A DNA stretch of 27,825 bases. It comes from CAMAUF01 sp046152925. GTDB lineage: Bacteria; Chloroflexota; Dehalococcoidia; Tepidiformales; Tepidiformaceae. The stretch lies in contig JBJXFX010000147.1 of NCBI GenBank assembly GCA_046152925.1, positions 1 to 27,825 on the forward strand. Reading direction: 5' to 3'. Under the pieces are notes generated by a model. It saw nothing but the letters and a program-made list of their open reading frames with translations. It was not told the DNA's origin and searched no databases. Shown here piece by piece: positions 1 through 6,484 of this stretch. Each line of letters opens with the position of its first letter. Within the stretch, counting starts at the first letter, position 1. A program made the translations under genes and the position numbers.

Positions 1-696
1 TACTTCGACCCGGAGCGCGCCGCCCTCTTCGCCATCCTGAGCGAGCTTGAGCTCGTCCCGGACCTGAACAACGCCGTCCACCGCATCCAGGTGCGGCTCG
101 AGTCGGCCGCCGCCGCAGGGACGATTAGCGCCAATGACCGCGCCGCTGTCGAAGCGGACATCGCGGTCGCGCAAAACGCGATGTCGGAGTTGAGCCGCAA
201 CCTGCAGGCGTCCGTCGACGACAACCCGGCGTACCGCGCCGTGATCGTCCGCCCCCTGGACGAAGCCCGCGCGGGCGTCGACGCGTTCGTCGCCTCTGCC
301 CGGTCCTCCGTCAATGCATCGCGCCCGGTCCGGCTGGACGCCTCCGAGCTGCACCAGAGCACCGAGAACATGAGCGATGCGGTGCATGGCGCGCTCGCCA
401 ACGACCTCGCCCAGCGCATCTCCTCCGACCGCACGGCCCTCGCCGTCGTCTCCGGCGTCTCCCTGGCGGGCCTGGCCATCGCTATCGGTGCGGCGTTCTA
501 CATCGCCCGCAGCATCACGAAGCCGATTAATGAGCTGGTGCTCGCGGCCGACCGCATCTCACTTGGCGACCTGGAAGCCCAGATCGGCACGCAGGGTTCG
601 CCGGAAGTCGACAAGCTAGCCACGTCGCTGCGCCGGATGCAGTCGAGCCTCCGGACCGCCATCGAGCGCCTGCGGGCGCGCCGCGCGGCGGCCTAA
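1..696 (+). CDS. HAMP-domain membrane protein, 5' end outside the window
   Basis: The reading frame is open from base 1, so the true start lies upstream. About 231 residues are visible. The first ~140 are helical and probably extracytoplasmic. A membrane segment follows at visible residues ~146-169 (ALAVVSGVSLAGLAIAIGAA region), then a HAMP domain at ~170-222 with the typical ITKPINEL opening and an E/D-rich second helix. The protein stops about ten residues after the HAMP, with an Arg-rich tail and no kinase, cyclase or methyl-accepting domain. It therefore looks like a sensor that passes its signal to a separate partner. The 50-nt gap to the next gene suggests the roadblock/DUF4388 proteins downstream are those partners; this is inference. 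Domain assignment is strong, role is not. The GTG at 91 could be read as a start, but the frame continues upstream with sensible protein. Confidence 0.85.
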   Translation, partial: YFDPERAALFAILSELELVPDLNNAVHRIQVRLESAAAAGTISANDRAAVEADIAVAQNAMSELSRNLQASVDDNPAYRAVIVRPLDEARAGVDAFVASARSSVNASRPVRLDASELHQSTENMSDAVHGALANDLAQRISSDRTALAVVSGVSLAGLAIAIGAAFYIARSITKPINELVLAADRISLGDLEAQIGTQGSPEVDKLATSLRRMQSSLRTAIERLRARRAAA

Positions 697-746
697 GCAT
701 CCTCCGGGACGGCGAGAGCCTCGACTGACCAGAAAGCGGTGACGAC

Positions 747-1166
747 ATGACCCGACACGACTTTCCTGTCTCAGGTGCAACTGCCGGCCGCCTCGCGGCG
801 GCCGTCAGTTCCCTCCCCGGTGTCGCAGGTGCAGCAGTCTGCGACGGAAGCGGCGGATTCGTCGCCGCAGCGGGGACGATAACCGTGGAGAAGGACTGCC
901 CGCTCGCCACCTTCGTGACCCAGCGCGCGCTGGCGATGACCGAGATCGACGACCTGCGGGGCGCCGGTCCGGCCGTCGCCAGGGGCATCCTGGAGACGGT
1001 GGTGGCCTACGGTCCGGAAAGCGACCTCGTCGTCGCTCCACGGACCAACGCGCTGCTCGTGGCAGTGATGCGGAGCTCGTCCGGAGAGTCGGCCGTCCAA
1101 GCGGTTGGCGATGTCACGACCCGCTACCTCCCCCTTCAAGACCCACGCCGTCCTCACAGGAGCTGA
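747..1166 (+). CDS. Small roadblock/LC7-like protein (first copy)
   Basis: A 139-residue soluble protein with no signal or membrane segment. Near the N-terminus it has the pattern LPGVAGAAVCDGSGGFVAA, which matches the first strand-turn-strand of roadblock/LC7 domains (GV.GA.V.D..G..VA), followed by a helix and later strands (DLVVAPRTNALLVAVM). Roadblock proteins in bacteria dimerise and often regulate Ras-like GTPases such as MglA; none is in the window. The start is an ATG with only a weak upstream purine match. Its stop lies 4 nt before the next ATG, so the two are translationally coupled. It resembles the protein at 2313-2759 in size, order and the LPGV(A/S)GA motif, so the two look like diverged duplicates. 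The family call is by pattern only. Confidence 0.7.
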   Translation: MTRHDFPVSGATAGRLAAAVSSLPGVAGAAVCDGSGGFVAAAGTITVEKDCPLATFVTQRALAMTEIDDLRGAGPAVARGILETVVAYGPESDLVVAPRTNALLVAVMRSSSGESAVQAVGDVTTRYLPLQDPRRPHRS

Positions 1167-1170
1167 TGAG

Positions 1171-2310
1171 ATGAACATCTTCCCAACCGACAAGCCGGTC
1201 CACACCAATCTCAGCACGACATTCACGAGCTTCGACGCGTTGCTCGAAGACCTCGGTGGTTCGTACACCAACGGCTACATCCGGGTCAGCTTCCCGGGCT
1301 ACGAAGGCGCGCTCTTCCTCACTGGCGGGGTGCCCGTCGGCGCGATGGAAGTACGCGACGGGGCCCGGAGGATGGGTCCCGCTGCTTTGGAGAGCGTTTC
1401 GCAGCGCGCCCGAGAGCGCGGCGGCGCAGTCGACGTCTACGCGCTGGATCCCGAGCTCGTCCCCATCCTCGCGGCGATGTCCGAGACCCAAGCGATGCAC
1501 CGCGATCTTACGAGTGAGTGGGTCGATGTCGGCCGGCTCCTCGACTGGCTGCGCGGCTGCGGCCAGCCCGGGCACCTGGACCTGAGGATGTCGGAAGGGG
1601 ATGGCGAAGCCCTCGCCATCTTCGGCGCAGGCCGCATCGTGGCCGCCATGGCCTCTGCCGGTGGGCGGCAGCTCATCGGCGAGGCCGCGATTGAGTTCAT
1701 GACGCGCACTGCACAAGCCGCGCCGGCGGTCATCAACGTCTTCCGGGCAGTGCCCGCGGCGATTGACTCCGACGCGGACCTTGGCGCCAGGCCCAGCGGC
1801 CGGGGGGCCGCGAGCCCCCGTCCGCTGGGCCTGGCGTCGCGAAGAGAGGCTGAGCCGGTGGCCGCCATCGCTGCGGCCTCGGTCGAGCCAGCCCGCGTGC
1901 CGGATGCCGTTTCAGCGCCGCAGAGCGCGAGCCGGACGGAAGTGCTTCAGTCCTGGTCCACGATCCTGTCGACCATTCAGGACGTGTGTGCAGAGGTGAA
2001 CCGTAACCTGCACTTCGACTTGGCCCTTCGCGAGACCTTGCTCGAAGTCTCGGAGACGTACCTCTTCTTGGACCCGTTCGCGGCGGAGTTCGAGTTCATC
2101 GGCGGCGAAGCGAAGTTCGCTGGGCCCCTTCCTGAACACTTCGCCAAGGCGATGAACCAGATGGTCGAGAGCCTCATCTCGCGGCTGGCCATCCAGCTCC
2201 GCCGGCCTGACTTCGAGGCGATGGTGAAGTCGCGGATCGCGGGCCTGAGCCGGGTGGTCCCGGGCGGCGAGCGCAGCAAGGTCGTGCCGCTGGCGGCGAG
2301 GGCCTCATAA
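1171..2310 (+). CDS. DUF4388-like two-domain signalling protein carrying an in-frame palindrome
   Basis: A 379-residue soluble protein. The ATG at 1171 was chosen over in-frame codons from 1105 because AGGAG at 1158-1162 stands 8 nt before it and the upstream extension would overlap the previous gene. Residues ~10-195 form an alpha/beta region with repeated 'G-y-l-x-l / G-x-i-v-a-A' patterns (GALFLTGGVPVGAM; ALAIFGAGRIVAAM), suggesting two DUF4388-like units. A low-complexity Ala/Pro/Arg linker (~200-265) follows, then a helical C-terminal domain (~270-365) of unknown family. Part of the linker is encoded by a 52-nt hairpin sequence at 1785-1836. The gene sits between two roadblock-like genes, with gaps of 4 nt and 2 nt. 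A role in intracellular signalling is inferred from context; no catalytic motif is visible. Confidence 0.75.
   Translation: MNIFPTDKPVHTNLSTTFTSFDALLEDLGGSYTNGYIRVSFPGYEGALFLTGGVPVGAMEVRDGARRMGPAALESVSQRARERGGAVDVYALDPELVPILAAMSETQAMHRDLTSEWVDVGRLLDWLRGCGQPGHLDLRMSEGDGEALAIFGAGRIVAAMASAGGRQLIGEAAIEFMTRTAQAAPAVINVFRAVPAAIDSDADLGARPSGRGAASPRPLGLASRREAEPVAAIAAASVEPARVPDAVSAPQSASRTEVLQSWSTILSTIQDVCAEVNRNLHFDLALRETLLEVSETYLFLDPFAAEFEFIGGEAKFAGPLPEHFAKAMNQMVESLISRLAIQLRRPDFEAMVKSRIAGLSRVVPGGERSKVVPLAARAS
1785..1836. repeat. 52-nt interrupted palindrome inside a coding region
   Basis: CGCCAGGCCCAGCGG at 1785-1799 is the exact reverse complement of 1822-1836. After a single C/T mismatch the pairing continues for six more base pairs (1801-1806 with 1815-1820), leaving an 8-nt loop. 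The reading frame passes through it without a stop, and it encodes part of the low-complexity linker of the DUF4388-like protein. No second copy was seen in the window. It resembles a palindromic repeat element inserted in frame, but a fortuitous or regulatory hairpin cannot be excluded. Confidence 0.85.
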
Positions 2311-2312
2311 CC

Positions 2313-2759
2313 ATGGAGAAGGAGCTCGACGCGTGCGCACGCCTTCCTGGGGTCAGCGGTGCGTTCGTGAGCGACAATGGCGGGGACGTGGTGGCGACAT
2401 CCACTCCCCCGCCCCTCGCCACAGACTCCATGAGCCGAATTGCCCGTGAGGTGGTGCGCTCCTTCGCAGCGCTGCAAGCGGGCGGGCGCCCCTCGACCGC
2501 CCTGCAGTGTGACTTCCAGACCTGGCAGCTCCACGCGCGAGACCTCGGCGGGACATCCGTCCTGATCGTGGTCTCGGAGCCGGAGGCCGACAAGGCCATG
2601 GTCCGGATGACGGCGAGCGTGACCGCCCAGCAATGGCAGGCCGACAAGAAGGTCGCCAAGCAGCTGGCCGCGCGGCAGAAGGCCCGTTCGCCACTGGTGG
2701 GCCGCGGCCAACTCGATGAGACATCAACGCGTTCCTGGACGGCATTCGCCGGGGCCTGA
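2313..2759 (+). CDS. Small roadblock/LC7-like protein (second copy)
   Basis: A 148-residue soluble protein beginning with ATG 2 nt after the preceding stop. Residues ~10-30 show LPGVSGAFVSDNGGDVVA, the roadblock/LC7 opening pattern shared with the protein at 747-1166. A helix and the strands FQTWQLHARDLGGTSVLIVVS follow, matching the later sheet of the fold. The C-terminal ~40 residues are basic and Gln/Ala-rich, extending beyond a minimal roadblock domain. It lies between the two DUF4388-like genes and is probably co-transcribed with them. A partner GTPase would be expected from what is known of the family but is not present here. The assignment rests on pattern recognition, not alignment. 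Confidence 0.7.
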   Translation: MEKELDACARLPGVSGAFVSDNGGDVVATSTPPPLATDSMSRIAREVVRSFAALQAGGRPSTALQCDFQTWQLHARDLGGTSVLIVVSEPEADKAMVRMTASVTAQQWQADKKVAKQLAARQKARSPLVGRGQLDETSTRSWTAFAGA

Positions 2760-2792
2760 GACGCTGACAGCTTTTGAACGGAGATACCCACG

Positions 2793-3680
2793 TTGCGTGA
2801 AGGAATGACAGGGAATATCGAGCATTGGGCGTTGACTCAAGTGCTCGCGATGCTCACGGCGGGCCGCCAGACCGGCCTCCTCGAACTCGTCAACGGCCCG
2901 GAGCGGGCCGAAATCGGGCTGATCGACGGGGTGATTGTCGACCTGACCGATGGGCCGCTGGTCGGCGAAGAAGCGCTGCCGGCGATTGCCCGGTGGTCGG
3001 TGGGGACGTTCTCGTTCCAGCCGAGCAGCCGGCCGAGCGCGCGGACCATCAACCGGGCGACCGAGGAGATCCTGACCCAAATCACGCAGCTCGCCGCGGA
3101 GTCAACGGCGATTCGGGCTGTCGTGCCCTCGCTCGCGGCCATCCCGGCGTTGAGCCACGAGCTCCCGGAAGGGCCAGTCACCCTGACTCCGGCGGAGTGG
3201 CAGGTGGTTTCGTATTCAGACGGCCGGAACGATGTCGGGACGATCAGCGCGGCCCTGGGCCGCGACCCGCTGAGCGTGTCGCGGGTGATCGTCCGGCTGG
3301 TGAATTCGGGCCTGGTCACCATGGACGCCGAAGCGGAGCTGGCGGAGCCGGCACCGCTCGCGTTCAACCGGCCCGTGGCGCGTGAGCGCGCCGCCCAGCC
3401 GGCGCCCGTGCGGGCCGCTGGCGACCCGGCCGGGGAAGCGTTCTTTGCCAAGCTCGAAGTGGCGCTTAGCGATGCGCTTGGCCCGATCGCCGGTTTCGCG
3501 ATCGAAGACGAGCTTGCGGCCGCCAACGCCACGCGCTCGACCTTCCCGCGGGATGCAGCTGCGGGGCTCGTGGAGCGACTCGGCGGCGAGATTAGCGAGG
3601 CGAAGGTCCGCCTCGCCTATACGCAGACCATGCTGGCGGAGCTGCGAGCGCTCTCGGAGCGCAAGGCTGCGGCTGCGTAA
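2793..3680 (+). CDS. DUF4388 (PATAN-type) protein with winged-helix-like middle domain
   Basis: A 295-residue protein. TTG at 2793 is preferred because GGAG at 2780-2783 is well spaced (9 nt), whereas the in-frame ATG at 2805 has no spaced ribosome site. Residues ~1-105 match DUF4388: a helix (WALTQVLAMLTAGRQTG), then LLELVNG..RAEIGLIDGVIVD, ending with a WSVGTFSFQP strand. Residues ~128-178 read like the winged-helix segment common behind this domain (LTPAEWQVVSYSDGRNDV...LVNSGLV). A Pro/Ala linker leads to a helical C-terminal domain (~212-285). In other bacteria DUF4388 proteins occur with response regulators, gliding and GTPase signalling. Here the gene closes a HAMP, roadblock, DUF4388 set. 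Its partners and output are not visible. Confidence 0.85.
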   Translation: MREGMTGNIEHWALTQVLAMLTAGRQTGLLELVNGPERAEIGLIDGVIVDLTDGPLVGEEALPAIARWSVGTFSFQPSSRPSARTINRATEEILTQITQLAAESTAIRAVVPSLAAIPALSHELPEGPVTLTPAEWQVVSYSDGRNDVGTISAALGRDPLSVSRVIVRLVNSGLVTMDAEAELAEPAPLAFNRPVARERAAQPAPVRAAGDPAGEAFFAKLEVALSDALGPIAGFAIEDELAAANATRSTFPRDAAAGLVERLGGEISEAKVRLAYTQTMLAELRALSERKAAAA

Positions 3681-3691
3681 GGCTGCCGCAG
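3667..3691 (+). terminator. Weak terminator-like hairpin over the end of the signalling operon
   Basis: CTGCGGC (3667-3673) pairs with GCCGCAG (3685-3691) around an 11-nt loop that contains the stop codon of the DUF4388 gene. There is no clear U-tract, so termination is only a possibility. A separate promoter-like sequence for coaE follows directly, which fits an operon boundary here. Confidence 0.3.
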
Positions 3692-3699
3692 GCCCACGT

Positions 3700-3729
3700 T
3701 TGCTCGGCCTTCCCCGGAGCCCGTATCCT
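3700..3729 (+). promoter_or_regulatory. Putative coaE promoter
   Basis: TTGCTC (3700-3705) and TATCCT (3724-3729) are separated by 18 nt and stand about 40 nt before the coaE start codon. The same TATCCT hexamer occurs ahead of the response-regulator gene at 15985. The -35 match is partial, so this is a moderate call. Confidence 0.35.
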
Positions 3730-3770
3730 ACCCATTCGACCACATCGGCCTTGGGCTCCCGGAGTAACTG

Positions 3771-4391
3771 TTGCGCGTCATTGGGCTCACTGGCGGGATC
3801 GCCAGCGGAAAAACGACTGTGACCAAATTCTTCCGTGACCAAGGTGTCCCCGTCATCGACGCGGACATCCTTGGTCATCGGACCTACGAGCCCGGGACGG
3901 ACACGTTCCGGGCTGTTGTCCGCACCTTTGGCGACGACCTTGTCGCAGCCGACGGGACGATCGACCGCCGGGTGCTCGGCGGCAAGGTCTTCGGGAAGCC
4001 CGAAGAGCTGAAGCGCCTGACCGACATCGTCTGGCCGGGGATCCGCAAGCTGGCGAGCGCTGAACTCGCCGAGCTGGAGACGGCGGGGAACAGCGTCGCT
4101 GTCCTCGAAGCCGCTGTCCTGCTCGAAGCAGGCTGGCAAGACATGTGCGATGAAGTCTGGGTGGTCGTCGTGGAACCCGACATCGCGGTCCAGCGCTTGT
4201 TCACCCGCAACGGCCTGGACGAGACGGCGGCCCGCGCTCGCATCGCATCCCAGCTTTCCAACGCGGAACGCGTCGCCGCGGCCGACGTCGTCATCACGAA
4301 CAGCAGCACGCTGGCTGAGCTTGAGTCCGGCATCGCCGAGGCCTGGGCAGCGCTTCAATCGAGAATTCACGCAGCCGCAGGGAGGGAGTAG
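3771..4391 (+). CDS. coaE: Dephospho-CoA kinase
   Basis: A 206-residue cytoplasmic P-loop kinase that phosphorylates dephospho-CoA with ATP in the last step of coenzyme A synthesis. The N-terminus MRVIGLTGGIASGKTT carries the P-loop (residues 8-15) typical of CoaE. DAD at 30-32 is the conserved acidic site, and the LID/helical region with RRVLGGKVF and the later VLEAAVLLEAG.....DEVWVVV block follow the family order. The usual terminal motif appears as ADVVITNSST. Length is normal for the family. TTG at 3771 is the start, with GGAG at 3761-3764 six nt upstream and the P-loop at the expected distance. The stop lies 3 nt before the GTG of the MoxR gene, so the two are probably co-transcribed; that linkage is likely organisational rather than functional. 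Confidence 0.95.
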   Translation: MRVIGLTGGIASGKTTVTKFFRDQGVPVIDADILGHRTYEPGTDTFRAVVRTFGDDLVAADGTIDRRVLGGKVFGKPEELKRLTDIVWPGIRKLASAELAELETAGNSVAVLEAAVLLEAGWQDMCDEVWVVVVEPDIAVQRLFTRNGLDETAARARIASQLSNAERVAAADVVITNSSTLAELESGIAEAWAALQSRIHAAAGRE

Positions 4392-4394
4392 GAC

Positions 4395-5264
4395 GTGTCA
4401 CAAGCAATGATCCACGCCGTCGAGGAATACAGCATCGACGAGGAGCCGTACTACCTGCCCATCGGGGACGAAGTTGAGCTCTTTGAAATGGCCTATGAAC
4501 AGCGCATCCCCGTCCTGTTGAAGGGTCCGACCGGGGCCGGCAAGACGCGGTTCGTCGAGTACATGGCCTATCGCCTGGGCCGCACGTACACCAAGGTTTC
4601 ACCGAAGTCGGGGGTCGAGGAGCAATTCCGGACGCCGCTGATTACGGTCGCCTGCCACGAAGACCTCACGGCGAGCGACCTCGTGGGCCGCTACTTGCTC
4701 GACACCGACGGGACGCACTGGGTCGACGGTCCACTGACCCGCGCCGTGAAGGCTGGCGCGATCTGCTACCTCGACGAAGTGGTGGAGGCGCGCAAGGACA
4801 CGACCGTCCTCATCCACCCGCTGACCGACTACCGCCGGCTGCTCCCGATCGAGAAACTCGGGCAGGTGGTGGAAGCGAGCGACGGCTTTCTTCTCGTGAT
4901 TTCCTACAACCCTGGCTACCAGAGCGCGCTCAAGGACCTGAAGCACTCGACGCGCCAGCGGTTCATCGCGATCGAATTCGGCTATCCGCCGAAGGACCAA
5001 GAGACGGCGATTATCGCGCACGAATCCGGCTGCAGCCGGGAAGCGGCCATGGACCTAGCGAAGCTGGGCGAGAAGGTGCGCAACCTTCGCGAGCATGGCC
5101 TGAGCGAAGGCGTGAGCACGCGCCTCCTGATCTACGCCGGCCGTCTGATCGCCAAGGGCATTGCGCCGCGCCGCGCCTGCCAGGTCGCGGTCACCTGGGC
5201 GCTGACCGATGACATGGAAGTGCAGCGGAGCATCGAAGAAGTGGTGACGTCGATATTCGAATGA
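4395..5264 (+). CDS. MoxR-family AAA+ ATPase, CbbQ/NorQ-like
   Basis: A 289-residue ATPase starting at GTG, 3 nt after coaE; a GGAGG-type purine run lies inside the coaE 3' end. Walker A is GPTGAGKT (residues 44-51), Walker B is ICYLDE (123-128), sensor-1 Asn is in VISYNP (~172) and the arginine-finger region is STRQRF (~185-190). The C-terminal lid contains the LREHGLSEGVSTRLLIYAGRLI segment typical of the CbbQ/NirQ/NorQ branch. These ATPases form hexamers that work with a VWA-domain partner (CbbO/NorD) to remodel or activate a target enzyme. A suitable partner is encoded at 6485-9718, but here it is separated by an S23 gene and a phosphoesterase. No Rubisco or nitric oxide reductase gene is in the window, so the target is unknown. 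Confidence 0.92.
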   Translation: MSQAMIHAVEEYSIDEEPYYLPIGDEVELFEMAYEQRIPVLLKGPTGAGKTRFVEYMAYRLGRTYTKVSPKSGVEEQFRTPLITVACHEDLTASDLVGRYLLDTDGTHWVDGPLTRAVKAGAICYLDEVVEARKDTTVLIHPLTDYRRLLPIEKLGQVVEASDGFLLVISYNPGYQSALKDLKHSTRQRFIAIEFGYPPKDQETAIIAHESGCSREAAMDLAKLGEKVRNLREHGLSEGVSTRLLIYAGRLIAKGIAPRRACQVAVTWALTDDMEVQRSIEEVVTSIFE

Positions 5265-5270
5265 GTACCG

Positions 5271-5306
5271 AGTCCTTAGTCCTTCGTCCTTAGTCCGTAG
5301 TCCCTC
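5271..5306. repeat. Left low-complexity repeat array flanking the S23 gene
   Basis: Four tandem variants of a 7-nt AGTCCNN-type unit (AGTCCTT, AGTCCTTCGTCCTT, AGTCCGT, AGTCCCT). The 12-mer AGTCCTTCGTCC at 5278-5289 is the exact reverse complement of 5699-5710 on the other side of the S23 gene. It starts 6 nt after the MoxR stop codon. Confidence 0.8.
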
Positions 5307-5324
5307 GGAGGGCGCCGCAGGAAT

Positions 5325-5735
5325 ATGGCCGTTACGCGCTTTCAGGACATCATCGCGTGGCAGCGGGCCCGGACTTTGGCTGCCGAAGTGTATCGCGTCA
5401 CGAGCGACGGGCCATTAAGCAAGGACTTCGGGCTGCGGGATCAGGCTCGGCGGGCGTCGGTGTCGATTATGGCGAATATCGCCGAAGGGTTCGGCCGGAA
5501 CCGGCCGGCAGAGTTGCAGCGTTTCCTCGACATCGCTCAAGGATCCTGCGCTGAACTTCAGTCACACCTGTATGTCGTGGCAGATCTCGGCTACGTAGAG
5601 GCGGCGGTACACGAGAAACTCCAGTTGCTTTGCGATGAGGTTGGGCGGCTGATTCGGCGATTCGCCCAGTCCTCGGCAAGCGCTGCGCGAGGGACGAGGG
5701 ACGAAGGACTGGGGACCAGGGACGGCGCTCCGTGA
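5325..5735 (+). CDS. Four-helix-bundle protein, S23/IVP family
   Basis: A 136-residue protein of the family first found in intervening sequences of 23S rRNA genes and related to the Avd accessory proteins of diversity-generating retroelements. It shows the family signatures in order: FQDIIAWQRAR near residue 5, FGLRDQARRASVSIMANIAEGFGR at ~35-58, RFLDIAQGSCAELQSHL at ~65-81 and DLGYV at ~86. Four amphipathic helices are evident. The start is ATG with GGAGG at 5307-5311. The C-terminal tail (RGTRDEGLGTRDG) is encoded by the right-hand repeat array, so the repeat has become coding sequence. Its stop overlaps the next start as GTGA. No reverse transcriptase or rRNA gene is present. The molecular role of stand-alone family members is not established. 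Confidence 0.93.
   Translation: MAVTRFQDIIAWQRARTLAAEVYRVTSDGPLSKDFGLRDQARRASVSIMANIAEGFGRNRPAELQRFLDIAQGSCAELQSHLYVVADLGYVEAAVHEKLQLLCDEVGRLIRRFAQSSASAARGTRDEGLGTRDGAP
5689..5723. repeat. Right low-complexity repeat array, inverted relative to the left array
   Basis: Purine-rich variants of GGGACGA, GGACGAA and GGACTGG units. GGACGAAGGACT at 5699-5710 pairs exactly with 5278-5289. The array encodes the tail of the S23 protein and supplies the only purine-rich ribosome-binding sequence (AGGGA) ahead of the phosphoesterase GTG. Confidence 0.8.
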
Positions 5736-6346
5736 AAATCGCCATCGTCTCCGATATCCACTGCAACATCGGCGGGCTGGAAAAGGCCTTGGAGTTGATG
5801 TCGCCCTATGACCAGCTCTGGTGCGCTGGCGATTCCGTCTTCCAGTTTCGTTGGTCGAACGACGTTGTCGGGCGGCTGCGGGAGCTCGGGGCGCGGGTCA
5901 TTCTCGGCAACCACGAGGAGACGATCTTGAGCCGCGATGGCGAGCGCGCGATTTCGAGCCCCAAAGTCGACCAGGACCTTGTCGCCTGGATGCGCGAGAA
6001 GACGTACCGCGTCGAAGAAGTGGTCGACGGGAAGACCGTGGTGATGACGCATGGCTCCCCGTGGGAGCCGTGGAAGGAGTACCACTACCCGCACGAGGCA
6101 ATCTGGTCGCGCGCCAGCGAGATGCCTTGCGACCTGCTAATCGTGGGCCATACGCACTTCAAGATGGCGCAACGGCACGGACGCTGCCTCGTGGTGAACC
6201 CTGGTTCGGCCGGCGACCCGCGGGACCACCGCAACGAGTTCCAGCTGAGCTGCGCGGTGTGGGACACCGCGACCACCGAGGTCGAGTTCTTCGACTACCC
6301 CGACCCGACGCGGAATTTCGCGATGAGTTCCGGCTCGCTCCGGTAA
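5732..6346 (+). CDS. Calcineurin-like metallophosphoesterase, YfcE/MJ0936-like
   Basis: A 204-residue cytoplasmic phosphoesterase. All the metal-binding motifs are present in order: D8-x-H10 with N12 (DIHCN), GD at 33-34, GNHE at 59-62, H107 in MTHG, and GHTH at 139-142, followed by the family's typical VNPGSAGDPRD segment. The fold uses two metal ions to hydrolyse phosphodiesters or phosphomonoesters; the substrate cannot be told from sequence. The start is GTG overlapping the S23 stop by 4 nt (GTGA), which suggests coupling with the repeat-flanked S23 gene. The VWA gene begins 138 nt downstream, behind a hairpin. The family is widespread and often unlinked to its neighbours, so a role with the MoxR/VWA pair is speculative. 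Confidence 0.92.
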   Translation: MKIAIVSDIHCNIGGLEKALELMSPYDQLWCAGDSVFQFRWSNDVVGRLRELGARVILGNHEETILSRDGERAISSPKVDQDLVAWMREKTYRVEEVVDGKTVVMTHGSPWEPWKEYHYPHEAIWSRASEMPCDLLIVGHTHFKMAQRHGRCLVVNPGSAGDPRDHRNEFQLSCAVWDTATTEVEFFDYPDPTRNFAMSSGSLR

Positions 6347-6347
6347 G

Positions 6348-6375
6348 GGTCGCGGCCTTGGTCGTGGCCGCGACC
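6348..6375 (+). terminator. 10-bp hairpin after the phosphoesterase gene
   Basis: GGTCGCGGCC (6348-6357) pairs perfectly with GGCCGCGACC (6366-6375) around an 8-nt loop, starting 2 nt after the stop codon. No U-run follows, so it may act as an mRNA end-stabiliser rather than an intrinsic terminator. A TACCAT hexamer at 6399-6404 further along this 138-nt gap could be a -10 for the VWA gene, but no -35 is seen. Confidence 0.5.
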
Positions 6376-6484
6376 TGCAGCCTAGGACCAGATGCCGGTA
6401 CCATAGCCAGATTGGCCTCGGCCATGTGTTGCGGCTTCCAGCCGCGCAGGGCCGGAGTTTTCGACAACCGATCAAGGACTGGGC

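Noticed and set aside
1105..1170. Upstream start for the DUF4388-like protein
   Set aside because: It would overlap the roadblock gene by 62 nt, whereas AGGAG is correctly spaced before ATG 1171.
5271..5306. Possible CRISPR-like short repeats
   Set aside because: Units are about 7 nt, imperfect and without spacers, and pair with an inverted array; this is a low-complexity flank, not a CRISPR array.
5325..5735. S23 protein as an Avd subunit of a diversity-generating retroelement
   Set aside because: No reverse transcriptase, template repeat or variable repeat is present in the window.
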